From Luscinia megarhynchos (lineage: Eukaryota; Chordata; Aves; Passeriformes; Turdidae): a stretch of 64,000 nucleotides of DNA. Below the pieces are notes generated by a model. That model was not told where the DNA came from and did not search any database. It saw only the letters and a list, made by a program, of their open reading frames with translations. How positions within the stretch are numbered: the stretch's first letter is position 1; the number at the start of each line of letters is the position of its first letter. Both the position numbers and the translations under genes were made by a program. Location: positions 17,560,502-17,624,501 of the forward strand of contig CM067570.1 of assembly GCA_034336665.1 (NCBI GenBank). The letters run 5' to 3'. This document shows positions 53,701 to 64,000 of this stretch, piece after piece.

Positions 53701-56700
53701 GGGTAAAATACAGAATCTAAAATACTACCAAGCAAACTTTTCTGAGAAAGTTGGTTTAACACCAGATCCAAAAACTGTCTTCCTTCATAGCATGCCTTAA
53801 GATTGTTGCTGTCCCTAATTCTGTTACTGGGTTATCCAAATACTGTAACTACTGTAGTTAGTCTATATATTCACCTCCTTGTCTTCTAAAAGCCATCATG
53901 AATAACATATTTGTTGGTACATACAGTATTACAGAGGCCCTACTCCTTTGTCATATATGCCTGAGAACTTACTCAGGATCACCTTAAAAGGCTCAACATG
54001 GATTATTTCCTCTGCCCTCACTCCCAGAAACTTAAGTTGGTTTTTTTTCCCATTAAAAATGGCTGCATTTCTGGTGCTAATTCATGCTTTTAGCTCATCA
54101 AAATGATGTCATCTGATGTAATGCATTAATTACTTCCCCGTAACTTCTGAATATGTATCTGACAGCATATGAGCACTCCTACTACCAGTGTTCTAATTAA
54201 TTCCAGGCAGTCCACACGAAAGTATCATCCTTCTCAAAATCCCACTGCACAGCTATGAATGGCTCTAAGAATATAACATAAACAACACTGTACTAAACCA
54301 ATGCTAGCAAGGTATTCACTTTCTCATTTCAGTGTGTGTAAGAAATACACTGGAAGATGCATTAGGCCTAGAATGACATCCTGCTCAGAAATACATGTTG
54401 GATTCATCCCTATGTCCAGTTCCACTCTTCTAACAAATGTAAAAATAAATGCAGAGCACAGAACCAGCTTCAAGATGATAAGCCAGGCTTAAAAACAAGA
54501 TCTCGAAAATATAAAAAAAAAATTAAAAATACAAAAATGGAAGTCCAATTAACCATCCCTGTGCTGGGTTTGTCTCCCTGTCCTCCCCTTCACTTTTTTT
54601 TCCTGGAGCTCTTTCTGTAGATGTAGAAAATAGTACTACAACGTACTTAATCTAAAACTGAAGGAATTTAACCAGCAATCTGATGTTCCAGGTACCTAAC
54701 TGGAAACAGACTCAAAGAAATTGAGATTTTAATGGAATTAACTCATTGAATGAAGGAGGCCCAAGTTTACATTTAATACAGACTAAGGATAAAAATGCAG
54801 GAATGAAAAGCAGGATGATTTGAACAAAAAATATCTACTTGTTTTGTCATTTTTTAAATTAATATTTATATGAAATATTTAAAAAATTAGAGTCTTACCC
54901 TAACATTTATTGTTTACTATTAAAGGATGACACAATTTTTAGTCAATTCATGAGAAAAAAGCATACTTTTTTCAATGTCTGTCCCAGCACAGCTCATCTT
55001 AGAATAATGTTTTCAGGCTTTCTTTCACTCTTTCATCACTAATAGAGGTACAAACGACAGTGGTGCCAAAGGCTGACAGCTCCCAGAGAATCCTGTGCAA
55101 AGACACAGCTCTAGTGCTTGGCTCTGAACAGACATAAGTAATCAGTCAGGGACAGAATCGAAGTCTTAGATCACCACATCATTGTTTCCAAATGATATAA
55201 AATAGGAACCAACTGATCCCCAGATAGCCCTATATAAAAGAATTTTTATTCTTATTAGGTAAGTGCAAACTTCTTCCTCCACCTCCCCCCAGTAAGAGGC
55301 AAATTGAAATAGGAGTTGTTGGCAAGAAACACGTCTCAGAGAAGCTATGAAAAGAATTAACTTACCCATCTACAAGTCCATGCTGCAAAATAAGTCTCTG
55401 AGCCTCTTCTCTTGAGATTTTATGATGAAACCATGACTGAGATCTGTGTATAGCTGTAGAAAAAAAGAGCAGTGAAAAAACATTTTCCTCTCATTGAAAG
55501 AACCAATGATTGCATTTCTCTGGCACGGAATTAACTCACACATACCCATGTTAGCCATGGCAATAGGACTACCATGTGAGTTGAGTCGGAGACACCCTCT
55601 CCTCTGCATGAGACAGAAGCAAAAATGTGACTTCAAAGCTCTTTTGTTTAAAAAAAACCAAAAAACAACAACAACAAAAAAACCACCAAACCAACCAAAC
55701 AAAAACCCCAACAACCAACAAAAACAAACAAACAAATATAAACACCAAACCAGAAAATACTATTCTGATAAATCAAAGGTGTTTTATACCCGCCATGCTA
55801 ATCCTTCTTCAACTGCAACTGAAAGGGCTTCTGTTGGATTTTCTATAATTCTGCTTCTGTGTCCTGAGAAAATCCATTGCTACTAAAGAATTTTCTGAAA
55901 TGCTTCTCTGCAACAAAGAAAAATAAATTTAGTTTGCTCACTTTTTACAAGATTCATCATTTAAAAGTGAGCTTCTGAGAAAACATTATGTTTTTTAAGT
56001 GATATTTCAAGTATTGGCAGTGTTTCCCACCAGAGCCAAACTCATTTTACCCTAGGGAGCATTTGTAATTCCAGTATGCTGCTGCAAAGCTCAATTTTAC
56101 AGTCTGGCAGGACAGACCATCTTTTTGCATTACTGCAATGGATGACAAATACATCACTTTACCATAAACTGTATTTATGTTTTTAACTATAACTAGCCCA
56201 TTCCATGTCAAAACAAGTCAGGAAACTGTTATTAAGATGTCCAAGTAACAGGGGAAAAAAGATAAAATACAAAAATATTATACATAATGATCAAATTTTA
56301 AAATATTCAAAATATTTCTTAGAAATATGTCAGATTTATATGTTTGCTATATAAATTTCTGCTCAGTTTACCATATTTAAGTATTGAAAACAGCAATTTC
56401 TATGGAGTATAACTTCTATTTTAATACATCCCTTCTAACTCTAATCACAGACTCAACAACTGCAGCATCTGTTACAAAAAATGCTTGTTTGGTTTTTTTC
56501 TCTCAGTGAAGATCAAATTTGTAACAACTGAATAAGAACATTGAGGTTTGACCAAAAGAGTCCTAAAAATCCCCAAAATGTTTCTCAGAAATTAAGGTTT
56601 ACAGAATCAGGTTTTAGAAGAATTATGATGGCTCAAATGTTGGCAGGCACTGGAGTAGCTAATAAATAAAAGAGCATTCTAGCACTCTGTAAGTAAAAGC

Positions 56701-59700
56701 AAAATCGGGACACAAGAGGCCCAGATTCTGTAAGGTTAGCAAAGCTTCCCAGTCCAAAAACTAGAGGAGCTCTGGTGTTTGTTTTTTGGGCTTTTTTTGC
56801 TTGGTTACAAGCATGAATATAACTTGAAATGGAAGAGAGCAATTCTGTAGTTCATGGTAATTCTTGACACTGCAGACTAAAGTTCTATCTGAGAAACTCT
56901 AAATCTGTAAAAAACTTTGCAAAAGTAAAAAAAAACAAGGGCAAATTATGAGAAAATCTTTGCATCTCGAACTCTTTGTAGCTGACATAGTTGAGAAATT
57001 AAGGAATGTGAACTGTGGAAGCAGCTTCCTTATGAAGTATGTTCATTAGCGTGTGCACTTAATCCCCAGATTATTCAATTTGCTGTTTAATTCATGAATT
57101 ATACAAGAGTAGAAAAACAGTGGCTTTGTTAGCAGTGGGTATAGATTCTGCCTGTTAGAAGCTATGGGAGCTAAAATGCACACAACAGTGAAAAAGGAGA
57201 GAATCAGTAGTGGCTCCCTGATCCATCATAAAAGCAGCAGCTGGCTATTGCAGCAGCTTCACAAAACACAAACTAAGACATGGGCAGCGTATTAAGCACA
57301 TGCTTAATAAGACATGCTTATTAGCAAGATCACTGAAAACTGTTTGTGAATACCTGTGATAGCAAATGCATTTCTTAGCCATTTTATCAGCAATAACTAT
57401 AATAAAAGCTAAAAAAAATCACCATAAAATCCTTATCACAGATCTCAACAACAAGTAATTTTTATCCAATTTAGCCAACAAAAACCACAAAAGGGATATG
57501 AATCATCCACGAAAAAGTCTGAAATTAAATGACTCATAAAGAGCTAGGATAACATAAGATATTAAGAAATGGACAACCTCATCCAGTCCCAACTACCCAA
57601 CTGAGAAGATAGACACAATATCTAGTATAGGCTGTTTTTTCTCCAAAACAGGGCAGACCATCTGCCAAATTATGGTTTTCCTCTGAATTCCAGTCAGTAT
57701 TGTACCAGCTGAAATTCATCTCAGGTACTTAGTTTTTAATTTTTTATTTAAATCAAAAGAAGAAGCATACTGAAAAGGATTTGTTATAATCTTCTTATTC
57801 GTCAGCATATGTAACCTTGAACATTTTTCTTCTCTTTTAATGCATTTATGGTTCTGCTGCTTTATTTTCAAAATCTTCTTTCCATTCAACAATAATAAGC
57901 AAATGAACTCCCAAAATACTGAAGATTTTACAAAGGGAAAAGCCTTTTAACTGCTTTGTTCTAAGCAAGGAAATTAACTAATTAGCTCTCTAGTCAACCC
58001 TAAATATTTCAGCAAGCATTCACACATGCAAGGTTTTGAAGCAGCAGGTCAGTAGTGTAACTGACACAATTTACTTGAAAAGAGCACAATGGCAGAAACA
58101 TGTATTTATTCATGGAGCTACTGCGGGACATACCATAGGTGCAATATTCAAAGGGCTGCAGCCACTTCTACCTTGATATGGTTGCATGTAATTCTGATAC
58201 AGCTGCATCCCATACTAAAAGCAAAAAATAACATGGTTAGCATTTTAAATTATAAACCTAAGCCAAGTAAGGTTTTTCTCCCAGATGAAAAAGATAGCAC
58301 ACGCTTTTCTTTACCATTAAAAACCAGGGACAAAAGCTGTTAGGTAACGAAATATACATCATCACTGTTGCTGCTGCCTTTATAAATGTACACTTTGCAT
58401 TAAATGCTACCCATTTAATATACCAACTGGCCTGTTCTATTTCATCACAAACAGTCACATTTTAAAAGCACTGAAGTTCCCTTCTTGTGTATTCTGGTTG
58501 CTTTTTTCAACATTACTCAACAATCTCACTGAATTCAGATGGTTGGTTACACAGAAGCATATACTTAATGTTAAATATTTTCATGACTGAGGCATCATTC
58601 CATCCCTTACAATGATTCCAGGATTTAATCCCTCTCTCCTTGTTGAGATGAAAAAAAAAAGCTTTCAAAGTACAAAATTGATATTGCTATTGCATGAGAA
58701 CCTAAAATTATGTTACCTTTCTACTCACAGCATCAAAATATCACATAGCACACTTAAGCAAGTAGTTAACTACACAAAGAAAAATTACCTTGAGTAACCT
58801 AATTGCTGTCATCCAACAGGTCCTACTTTGTTCATCATCTGCACAGAGCTGTTTCAGGTCTCTGGTTCCTCCTGATTTGTTAGGCTAGAAGGCCACAGCA
58901 CATTTTTTTAGCATTAAAGCATATCTTGAAGATAAAACCTGTTGAAATAAAAGCCACTAATTCTCCTATTTTATAATAGACAGCTGAGTATTGCTTTCAA
59001 AGTCTTAAAGAAACTTAAGCTTACCTAAAAACTCTGGCTTGCTTTAATATGTATCAGAATAATAAGCTTGTACCTTAAAGCAGAATCCATAGCTTGTTGG
59101 TGCTCCAGAAATCTTTTTGCCTGTTAAAGACATGTACATATCACTATTGCTGAATTCACAGAAAAACTGCAGATGCCTTGGCTCCTAAAAAGAAAAGTAA
59201 TGTAATACAGTTAGACTACTTTTAGCTAGCCTCTCCAGACAAGAAACTTGGAAGAGTACAGTAGTTATCCTGTTCCAAAACAGTCTTACAAACTGTAGTT
59301 TTAACCATGACACCATGAAACCTAAAAAGAGGCAACTCAATATTCATTTCATAAGGCAAAGGAAAAAAAAAATCAAATCAGTTAGAGTTTATTCTTCCAG
59401 AGGGGGGAAAAAACCCCAGACTACAAGTTATATAATTTCTGAGAAAATTTCCACTAGATTCAATCAATATAAAATTAGAGTAGGAGGCAAGTTTTGAGAA
59501 CAGTATGCATTTTCAAGCATCAGAACAAAATTAATTTTCATAAACTGAAAAACAACATACTGTTATAATTATTGCCCGGTACCATTTCTAACCATTATCT
59601 CTACCCGCTAAGGTTAATTATGTCAAGGAAGCAAACAAAAGAAATTTGCTAAAGGATACAAACTAGCTCAATGAAAACTTTGGCAGGTAATTACAGAAAA

Positions 59701-60366
59701 TCCAAAACATAAATAAACATTGGTTTGAGTAGTTTGTAAAAGGTTTCTCAACTCCATTGTTTAATATAAGACTTAAAGTAACAACAACAAAAATTTGAAC
59801 TAGTAAAATGAAAAAAATGTCCAGTGACAAATTTCGAGAATTCCCAAAGTTATCCTGTAAAAATTCTTACTTTATACAGTTAATTACTATATCCATTTTT
59901 CAGAACATCTACTTCAGAAATATAACTAATATTTGAAATTCATTTTAACAGGGTACTCTGTTATGAGAAATATCAAGCAGAATTATGCAAACTTATCAGG
60001 CAAAAAGAAACTGCAGTTTCTAAGACAACACCTTCCCAGTTTCGTATCTTCATATCTTTCTAGACTTTACCTACAATAACTAGATTTATTTTTTTCATTT
60101 TTTATCTCTATAAATTTAATTATTTGGTTATAAATTTTGGTGGTTATTATTACAACAAATGATAAATACATACATATTTGCTCTGACTTCTCAGTTCTTG
60201 CTCTCTTTCTTTTTTTCTCCTCCCTTACCTTAGATGTACCTTTAGTGGAAAAATAAAGGCCAGATCTTCTCAAAAGAAAGTACCATTTTTTCCATGATTT
60301 TTTCCCCTGCTCCTTTGCATGCAAATAACCATGAATCTCAGGATATGTGCTGGAGCTAAGGAACAT
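47576..60366 (-). CDS. GRB14: GRB14, growth factor receptor-bound protein 14 (3' nine coding exons; partial, frameshifted as sequenced)
   Basis: GRB14 is a cytoplasmic adaptor of the Grb7/10/14 family. It binds the activated insulin receptor through its BPS and SH2 regions and inhibits the kinase. Seen here: nine exons on the minus strand (60366-60229, 59184-59074, 58884-58789, 58214-58134, 55907-55790, 55603-55546, 55453-55366, 51700-51607, 47722-47576), each with AG acceptor and GT donor and, with one exception, compatible phases. In order they give the PH domain ([20 protein letters not shown]), the PH-BPS linker ([15 protein letters not shown]), the BPS ([12 protein letters not shown]) and the SH2 (WFHHKIS, then [13 protein letters not shown], ending [12 protein letters not shown]). 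The wording is closer to GRB14 as I recall it than to GRB10 or GRB7. The 931 coding bases are one more than a multiple of three, because of an extra base at 55869-55872. The exons for the N-terminus and RA domain are not seen. Confidence 0.95.
51607..51700 (-). CDS. GRB14: GRB14 exon: central SH2 with FLVRDS
   Basis: This exon of 94 nt (1 base plus 31 codons) begins [20 protein letters not shown] and ends [17 protein letters not shown] is the family's version of the FLVRES motif, and its arginine contacts phosphotyrosine. The acceptor is CTCTTTTAG and the donor CCA|GTAAGT. It lies 3.7 kb from the preceding exon and 3.9 kb from the last one. Confidence 0.95.
52915..53150. promoter_or_regulatory. 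Intronic CpG-rich island, candidate internal or antisense promoter
   Basis: About 235 bp of very GC- and CpG-rich sequence lies in the 3.7-kb AT-rich GRB14 intron between 51701 and 55365. It includes CCCGATGGCGGCTGTTGGC and, near the end, GCCCGGGACACGGACGAGAG. Its core (52976-53040) is a degenerate GGGACA/GGCAGG hexamer repeat. CpG islands in birds usually mark promoters, so this may start an unannotated transcript on either strand. A short plus-strand open frame (ATG at 52946 to a stop after 53179, rich in Gly and Gln) is mostly repeat translation. No TATA box or convincing exon-donor pair was seen. Confidence 0.45.
52976..53040. repeat. GGGACA-type hexamer repeat inside the CpG island
   Basis: Degenerate tandem copies of GGGACA, GGCAGG and GGACAG give about ten units. 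Purine bias on the plus strand is strong. It sits at the centre of the island at 52915-53150. Confidence 0.8.
53496..53660 (-). mobile_element. Possible diverged CR1-like 3' end
   Basis: The plus strand begins TTCACAGAACCTCAGAAATG followed by TTGGCTGGAAGGAGCTTTTC, which resembles the inverted 3' terminus of an old CR1 copy (TCACAGAAT...GGTTGGAAGGGAC). The rest cannot be matched by eye. It lies in a GRB14 intron. Confidence 0.35.
55366..55453 (-). CDS. GRB14: GRB14 exon: start of SH2 domain
   Basis: This exon of 88 nt (2 bases, 28 codons, 2 bases) begins [20 protein letters not shown] and ends ILQHGLVD. It contains the SH2-opening tryptophan (SWFHHKIS) and the first helix, alpha A. The acceptor is TTTCTACAG and the donor GATGG|GTAAGT. 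The next exon supplies the last base of the glycine codon before VFLVRDS. Confidence 0.95.
55546..55603 (-). CDS. GRB14: GRB14 exon: BPS-SH2 linker
   Basis: This exon of 58 nt (19 codons plus 1 base) reads [19 protein letters not shown]. The acceptor is CTCATGCAG and the donor ATGG|GTATGT. The final G joins CT of the next exon to make the alanine before IHRSQ. The linker is about five residues shorter than the human one as I remember it. The intron upstream is 186 nt and the one downstream only 92 nt, so three exons fall within 542 bp. Confidence 0.93.
55650..55740. repeat. A/C-rich tract in a short GRB14 intron
   Basis: AACAACAACAAAAAAACCAC and ACAAACAAACAAAT units fill about half of the 186-nt intron 55604-55789. 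In the GRB14 direction it is a T/G-rich stretch between donor and acceptor. It is not the polypyrimidine tract itself, which lies nearer the acceptor at 55604. Confidence 0.9.
55790..55907 (-). CDS. GRB14: GRB14 exon: BPS region, carries a +1 frameshift
   Basis: The BPS region binds the insulin receptor kinase as a pseudosubstrate-type inhibitor. The exon starts in frame ([13 protein letters not shown]) and ends in a different frame ([20 protein letters not shown]), which joins correctly to the next exon. Both flanking splice sites are clear: acceptor TTTGTTGCAG and donor CGG|GTATAA. The exon is 118 nt, where 117 (39 codons) is expected. The extra base falls in the run of four A at 55869-55872 on the plus strand. 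Read literally, the frame reaches TGA at 55809-55811, removing the second half of the BPS and all of the SH2. A one-base homopolymer error in the consensus is the simplest explanation. Confidence 0.93.
57291..57323. repeat. Two overlapping perfect inverted repeats
   Basis: ATTAAGCA-CA-TGCTTAAT (57291-57308) is followed by TAATAAG-ACATG-CTTATTA (57305-57323). Both could form hairpins, and ACATGCTTA is also directly repeated. It lies in a GRB14 intron. Confidence 0.8.
58134..58214 (-). CDS. GRB14: GRB14 exon: PH-to-BPS linker
   Basis: This exon of 81 nt (27 codons, phase 0) begins [20 protein letters not shown] and ends PLNIAPM. The acceptor is CTTTTAG and the donor ATG|GTATGT. The motif [10 protein letters not shown] is diagnostic of the Grb7/10/14 family at the end of the PH domain, where the BPS region begins. 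Confidence 0.95.
58789..58884 (-). CDS. GRB14: GRB14 exon: C-terminal helix of PH domain
   Basis: This exon of 96 nt (32 codons, phase 0) begins [20 protein letters not shown] and ends [11 protein letters not shown]. The invariant PH-domain tryptophan lies in the C-terminal helix ([11 protein letters not shown]). The acceptor is CCTTCTAG and the donor AAG|GTAATT. It is separated from the preceding exon by a short intron of 189 nt. Confidence 0.95.
59074..59184 (-). CDS. GRB14: GRB14 exon: middle of PH domain
   Basis: This exon of 111 nt (37 codons, phase 0) reads [15 protein letters not shown] at the start and [10 protein letters not shown] at the end. The acceptor is TTTTTAG and the donor AAG|GTACAA. 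It continues directly from GTSK of the upstream exon, giving the family's [12 protein letters not shown] junction. It supplies the central beta strands of the PH domain. Confidence 0.95.
60229..60366 (-). CDS. GRB14: GRB14 exon: start of PH domain
   Basis: This exon of 138 nt (46 codons, phase 0 at both ends) begins [20 protein letters not shown] and ends FSTKGTSK. It encodes the first strands of the PH domain. The acceptor is TTTCTTTCAG and the donor is AAG|GTAAGG. The opening ATG is an internal codon after an acceptor, not a translation start: the protein needs about 220 residues before this point, including the RA domain. The basic patch [13 protein letters not shown] is characteristic of the Grb7/10/14 PH domain. 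The open frame runs on past both splice sites by chance. Confidence 0.95.
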
Positions 60367-62404
60367 CTGAAAGAAAGTATCAGAGATGCATTTTTCTTTT
60401 CCTCTGAAACCAGCTTTGTGTTTCATTATCACACACAGGGCTAAGGGAAATAACTCCTAAATACACTATCACACCACAGTGATTCAGTTATGATTGCATC
60501 TAATCCCATTACCAGTACCTCTGATTTAAGGCATATAAGAATGTTACACAACTTAAAGGTATGCTTAGCAAGTTACATATTTATATAGAACCATATGGTT
60601 TGAAATGAGAGCATTACTTCTGCAATATGTGAACTTCTGCAACTAAACCAGTGTAAGAAGTACTGATCCCATGCCTCAGACCCTATTTATATAAAACTGC
60701 TAATCAGTGCTAACAACAGAAGAAAAAAATTATGTCCCTCCCCTCATCCACCATGTTACAAAACAGAGAAAATAACTGACCTGAGTTCAAATCAGTTCAG
60801 CAAACCACAACTCTGAATTTCAAAATTGTGCAGGTCAGGCAGAGATTAGCATTTTCAAAAGGAGGGAATAAAGGTCTCTGCTCCTGAAAGGTGCTTAAGG
60901 AGGAGCTTTAGTTGAACCAAAACTAGAGAGACTGGGCCAGTCCCCAAGACAGCTCCTGCCTCTACTCAAGGTATTTGGTGACTTCTCTTCAGCCATTTCA
61001 TCAGACATTGTCAGAGTGCAATATAGCTCTTATCTTGCTGGGGCTTAGACAGTTCTACTCAGTCTGCAAAAGTACCCACTAAAAGTGAGCAACCACGTTA
61101 ACTTTATGCTAACTCCATGTAATGCATTCATTTTTATCACTCTTCTTCCAATAGCACTACTCAGAACTCTGACTCTAAACATACTAACCCAGAATTCTTC
61201 TATTTCCATAAATGCCACAGAATCTGTTACTACTGAGCTCTTCAATAAACCTTGCCCCAGGACTGGTCTATGGTATCATAAATTCTGTCAAGGCTTATAC
61301 AGAGATATGGCACAAAGGATCTTCTTGTCGGTATCTGTAGTTTTCATTGCTGAATTTTCCTCCTACCCACTTCTCTTTCCAGAAAATCTTATTCAAGGAG
61401 TGAAAAAACAGATTACAAGGCAAGAGATGGACTGGTTAGTACTGGGCTCCAGCAGAATGAAAAAGTGAATGTGATTTTGGAAGCATACCGAGTTCTCTGC
61501 CACTAAATAATACAGTCCCACCAAGATGTACAAGGTCTCTTTGACTTTCATAGTTTTCCTGCCCTGCAGTGAGATGCATGACTGTGCCAGCTGCAGACCA
61601 ACCTGAGCTGGTGTGAATGCAGTAAAACAAGCAGGGCTCCACTGGCCAGGGGAGTGCCCAAGCCACCACCAGGACTGCACTATGAGCAGCTTCATGCTAT
61701 TCACCTGAACAGTTCAATTACAGTAAGCCTAGGTACATCTATCCACACGTGCTGCTGGCACACAGAAGTGTGCAAATGCAGTTTAAGCTATTTTAGCCAC
61801 ACTGAAGCAGACAGGTAGGTCTTGGTACATGATCCAGCTGTTAATCTTCCCTTTTGCCACTTACTAACAGGTTCACTGGTGGGAAATATACAGGCTGAAC
61901 TGAAAAAGTATAAAATCCATAAACAAAGTCAAATGAAAGCCTTAGGAAAATCAAAACGAGTCAATGCATGCAAAAACAAAAGAGCATCTTTTTAGGCTTT
62001 AATGTCTCTGCTGAAACTAAAAGGAGTGGTTGGCTTCCTGCCTGCACAAGTGTCTTCCCCAGGATTTCTGCCATAAGAGCTTCAAACCAGAAATGCTGTC
62101 ATGAAAAACACTTATCTTACTCAGCAGACCAAAGTGGAGGAGCAATACAATGCTAAGCTTCGACAGTCACTGTTATACCCATGCTATCAATTAAAATAAA
62201 GTAGCAGTAATGCTAGGAAAAAGGCAATCTTAAATCCATCTTTTCCTTTTCAAGACAGCTGAGGACTGGGTGAAAAAATAGAACATGAACAAGCTGTAGT
62301 CAAAACCATTAACTGTCAGAAGGATGAGCAGTAAAAATATTTCAGAGTGAGAACTGAATGTCTGTAATAAATGCCAAAAGTGAATGATACTAGAAAAGAA
62401 AATT

Positions 62405-62495
62405 TCCTTGGGTTGTTTGTTGGTTTAGGTTGTTTTTTGTTGGGTTTTTTTTTTTTGTTGCTCTTTTGTTTTGTTGTTTTGGTTTTTTTTTAATG
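62405..62495. repeat. T/G-rich low-complexity tract
   Basis: GGTTGTTTGTTGGTTTAGG and TTTTGTTTTGTTGTTTTGG units. This is the reverse complement of the A/C-rich tracts elsewhere, and it lies in sequence upstream of the first recognised GRB14 exon. Confidence 0.85.
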
Positions 62496-62832
62496 GACGT
62501 ACATACAAGTTTGTTATAGGAGGGAACAGATCCCTCTGTATGAAGATAAAAATAAGATAAATGCTTAATACTGGAAGAAGAGGGGAGACCTAAATGACAG
62601 TATGCTGCAAATAGGGACCACTGGTCACACAATGTGCACAAATAAACTTGCACCCTCTTCCTCACAGCAAAATATATACTCTGACAAGTAGAGTGGTTTC
62701 AAATGCCACCACATCCTTCAGATACTGATACAGACAGCACAAATGACTTGATTACCATTTGATTAGCTGTAAATCAATTAATTTTAAACCAATCTGAATA
62801 TGAAACAAAGCAAATAAAAGTATTTTGGTGCC

Positions 62833-62900
62833 AAAAAAAAAAAAAAACCCTAAAGAAATAAACAAAATATCATATCAACCACCAAGTGAAAAAAAAAAAA
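62833..62900. repeat. Two poly(A) runs
   Basis: There is a run of 15 A at 62833-62847 and one of 12 A ending near 62900, separated by AT-rich sequence. Confidence 0.85.
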
Positions 62901-64000
62901 CCAGAATGGGAAAAACATTGCACTGTCTCGGAAAATGCAGAAATCCTAGATGTCACTGGCACTCCTAACTATAAAACTCATTTGTCTACATCTTCAACAT
63001 TTTCAATGAAAGAATGGCTGCAGTAGCAGAAACAATATCTGCTAAGGTGGATGTTTCTTGAGCATTTATGCAGTGTTTTCGGGAGTTAAAGAAGCCAATA
63101 TTATACTAAGACTTTGTTAATCATGTTGAATTTGATGGCTGATTTCTACAAAGATGTGACGACAGCTAACCATGGTTCAGACCAATACTACTGGGAATGA
63201 GCCAGATTTTTTACCCTGAACCTGCTGAGATTTGGGGGCACCAAGTAATTCCAGTGAAGAATTAATTCTGAATCTCAATATTGTCTCCTACAGACTTCAG
63301 TCCACCTGAGGTCTAGAGGTCTAGACTGGGAGGCCAACAAAACCTAGAGTGGAAGACAGTAAAGCAATGGAGAGATTAAAACAACATCCAGGAGATTGAC
63401 AAGAGATTGAAATTCAGTACAGGTCTGTTTCAGCGTGAAGCCTGGAATGGCAGTCAGGTGAGAAACTGGTTAGAGAAAGAGGGACTTGCTACCACAGAGA
63501 GATTAAAGAAATGAAAGCCTGGCTCTTAGTAATGATCTTAAAATCTTCATACTACATTAATTTTGGACATATCTAAAAACATCCAGTTTGCAAAAACAAC
63601 CTAAAGCAAGTTCCAAATGATCCAGACTGCCTACCACTAAGATGTACATACAGCATTGTGTCTCAGAGCAGCTATACCCTGATCAATACAGTGACACACC
63701 TCTTTTGTAGGCTAAAGATCTTCATGGCAGCAATTAAACCTCTCTCTTTGGTATATGCAGACATTGAGTATATCCCAGACCTGGTACTTTTACTTAGCAC
63801 ATGCTAAATGGAGAGAAGACATGAACTTCTCTTGTTTTCGTGACTCTGTTCTACAAAGATGTTCTGATTCAAAATCATCACCCAAAATACTCGCTCTTCC
63901 ACTTCCAATAAGAGTTAAGAAAAACAGACCTTGAAAACATTTTTCTTGCTTACAGCTAAATTGCGAAAAGAACAAAAAAGTATCAGAAGTGATTTTTTAA

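Larger units (their letters stand above)
60367..64000 (-). other. GRB14: Sequence upstream of the first recognised exon, presumed GRB14 intron
   Basis: I looked for the preceding exon, which should end just before the FLSSSTYPE segment and encode the end of the RA-PH linker, and did not find it. The stretch is therefore presumably intron running out of the window. An open frame at 61085-61468 (plus, 127 codons) is unrecognised. Confidence 0.6.

Noticed and set aside
60367..60432. Start codon of a shorter GRB14 protein at 60432 or at the ATG 60366
   Set aside because: A polypyrimidine tract and CAG acceptor lie directly before 60366, and the upstream frame is intron. The ATG at 60366 is an internal codon of the exon.
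61085..61704. Frames on both strands upstream of the first recognised GRB14 exon
   Set aside because: Neither matches the RA domain or the N-terminus of GRB14, nor any other family known to me.

Overview
The window looks like nuclear DNA of a bird, most likely a songbird. It is AT-rich and almost entirely non-coding. It carries 5'-truncated CR1 LINE fragments (about 29004-29912 and 34450-34853, both read on the minus strand). It also has one short element with a tRNA-Ile-like head fused to a CR1-type tail (about 10214-10343, minus strand). That architecture is known from passerine SINEs of the TguSINE1 type, so the songbird call is inference from repeat type.

The only protein-coding gene I can support is the 3' half of GRB14, on the minus strand. 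Nine coding exons run from 60366 down to the TAA at 47576-47578, all joined by GT-AG introns. They encode the PH domain, the BPS region and the SH2 domain of this Grb7/10/14-family insulin-receptor adaptor. The upstream exons (N-terminus, Ras-associating domain) are not recognisable before the window ends at 64000 and probably lie beyond it. The fifth exon shown here (55790-55907) is one base longer than its reading frame allows. An extra A in the run at 55869-55872 shifts the frame inside the BPS region and gives a stop at 55809-55811. This is either a consensus error or a true disruptive variant.

Positions 1 to about 47100 lie downstream of GRB14, which in vertebrates is usually the gene-poor interval towards FIGN. 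I find no exon there. What stands out is a roughly 1.2-kb minisatellite of about 40 units of 30 bp (41350-42555) with nested higher-order periodicity, beside a GC-rich block (40590-41345). There are also several A/C-rich low-complexity tracts, a small 24-bp tandem repeat, and a few stretches whose composition suggests conserved non-coding DNA.

Inside GRB14, between the last two SH2-encoding exons and the SH2-start exon cluster, an isolated CpG-rich island (52915-53150) with a GGGACA-type hexamer repeat interrupts otherwise AT-rich intron. It could be an internal or antisense promoter. No rRNA, functional tRNA, CRISPR array or intact mobile element was found.
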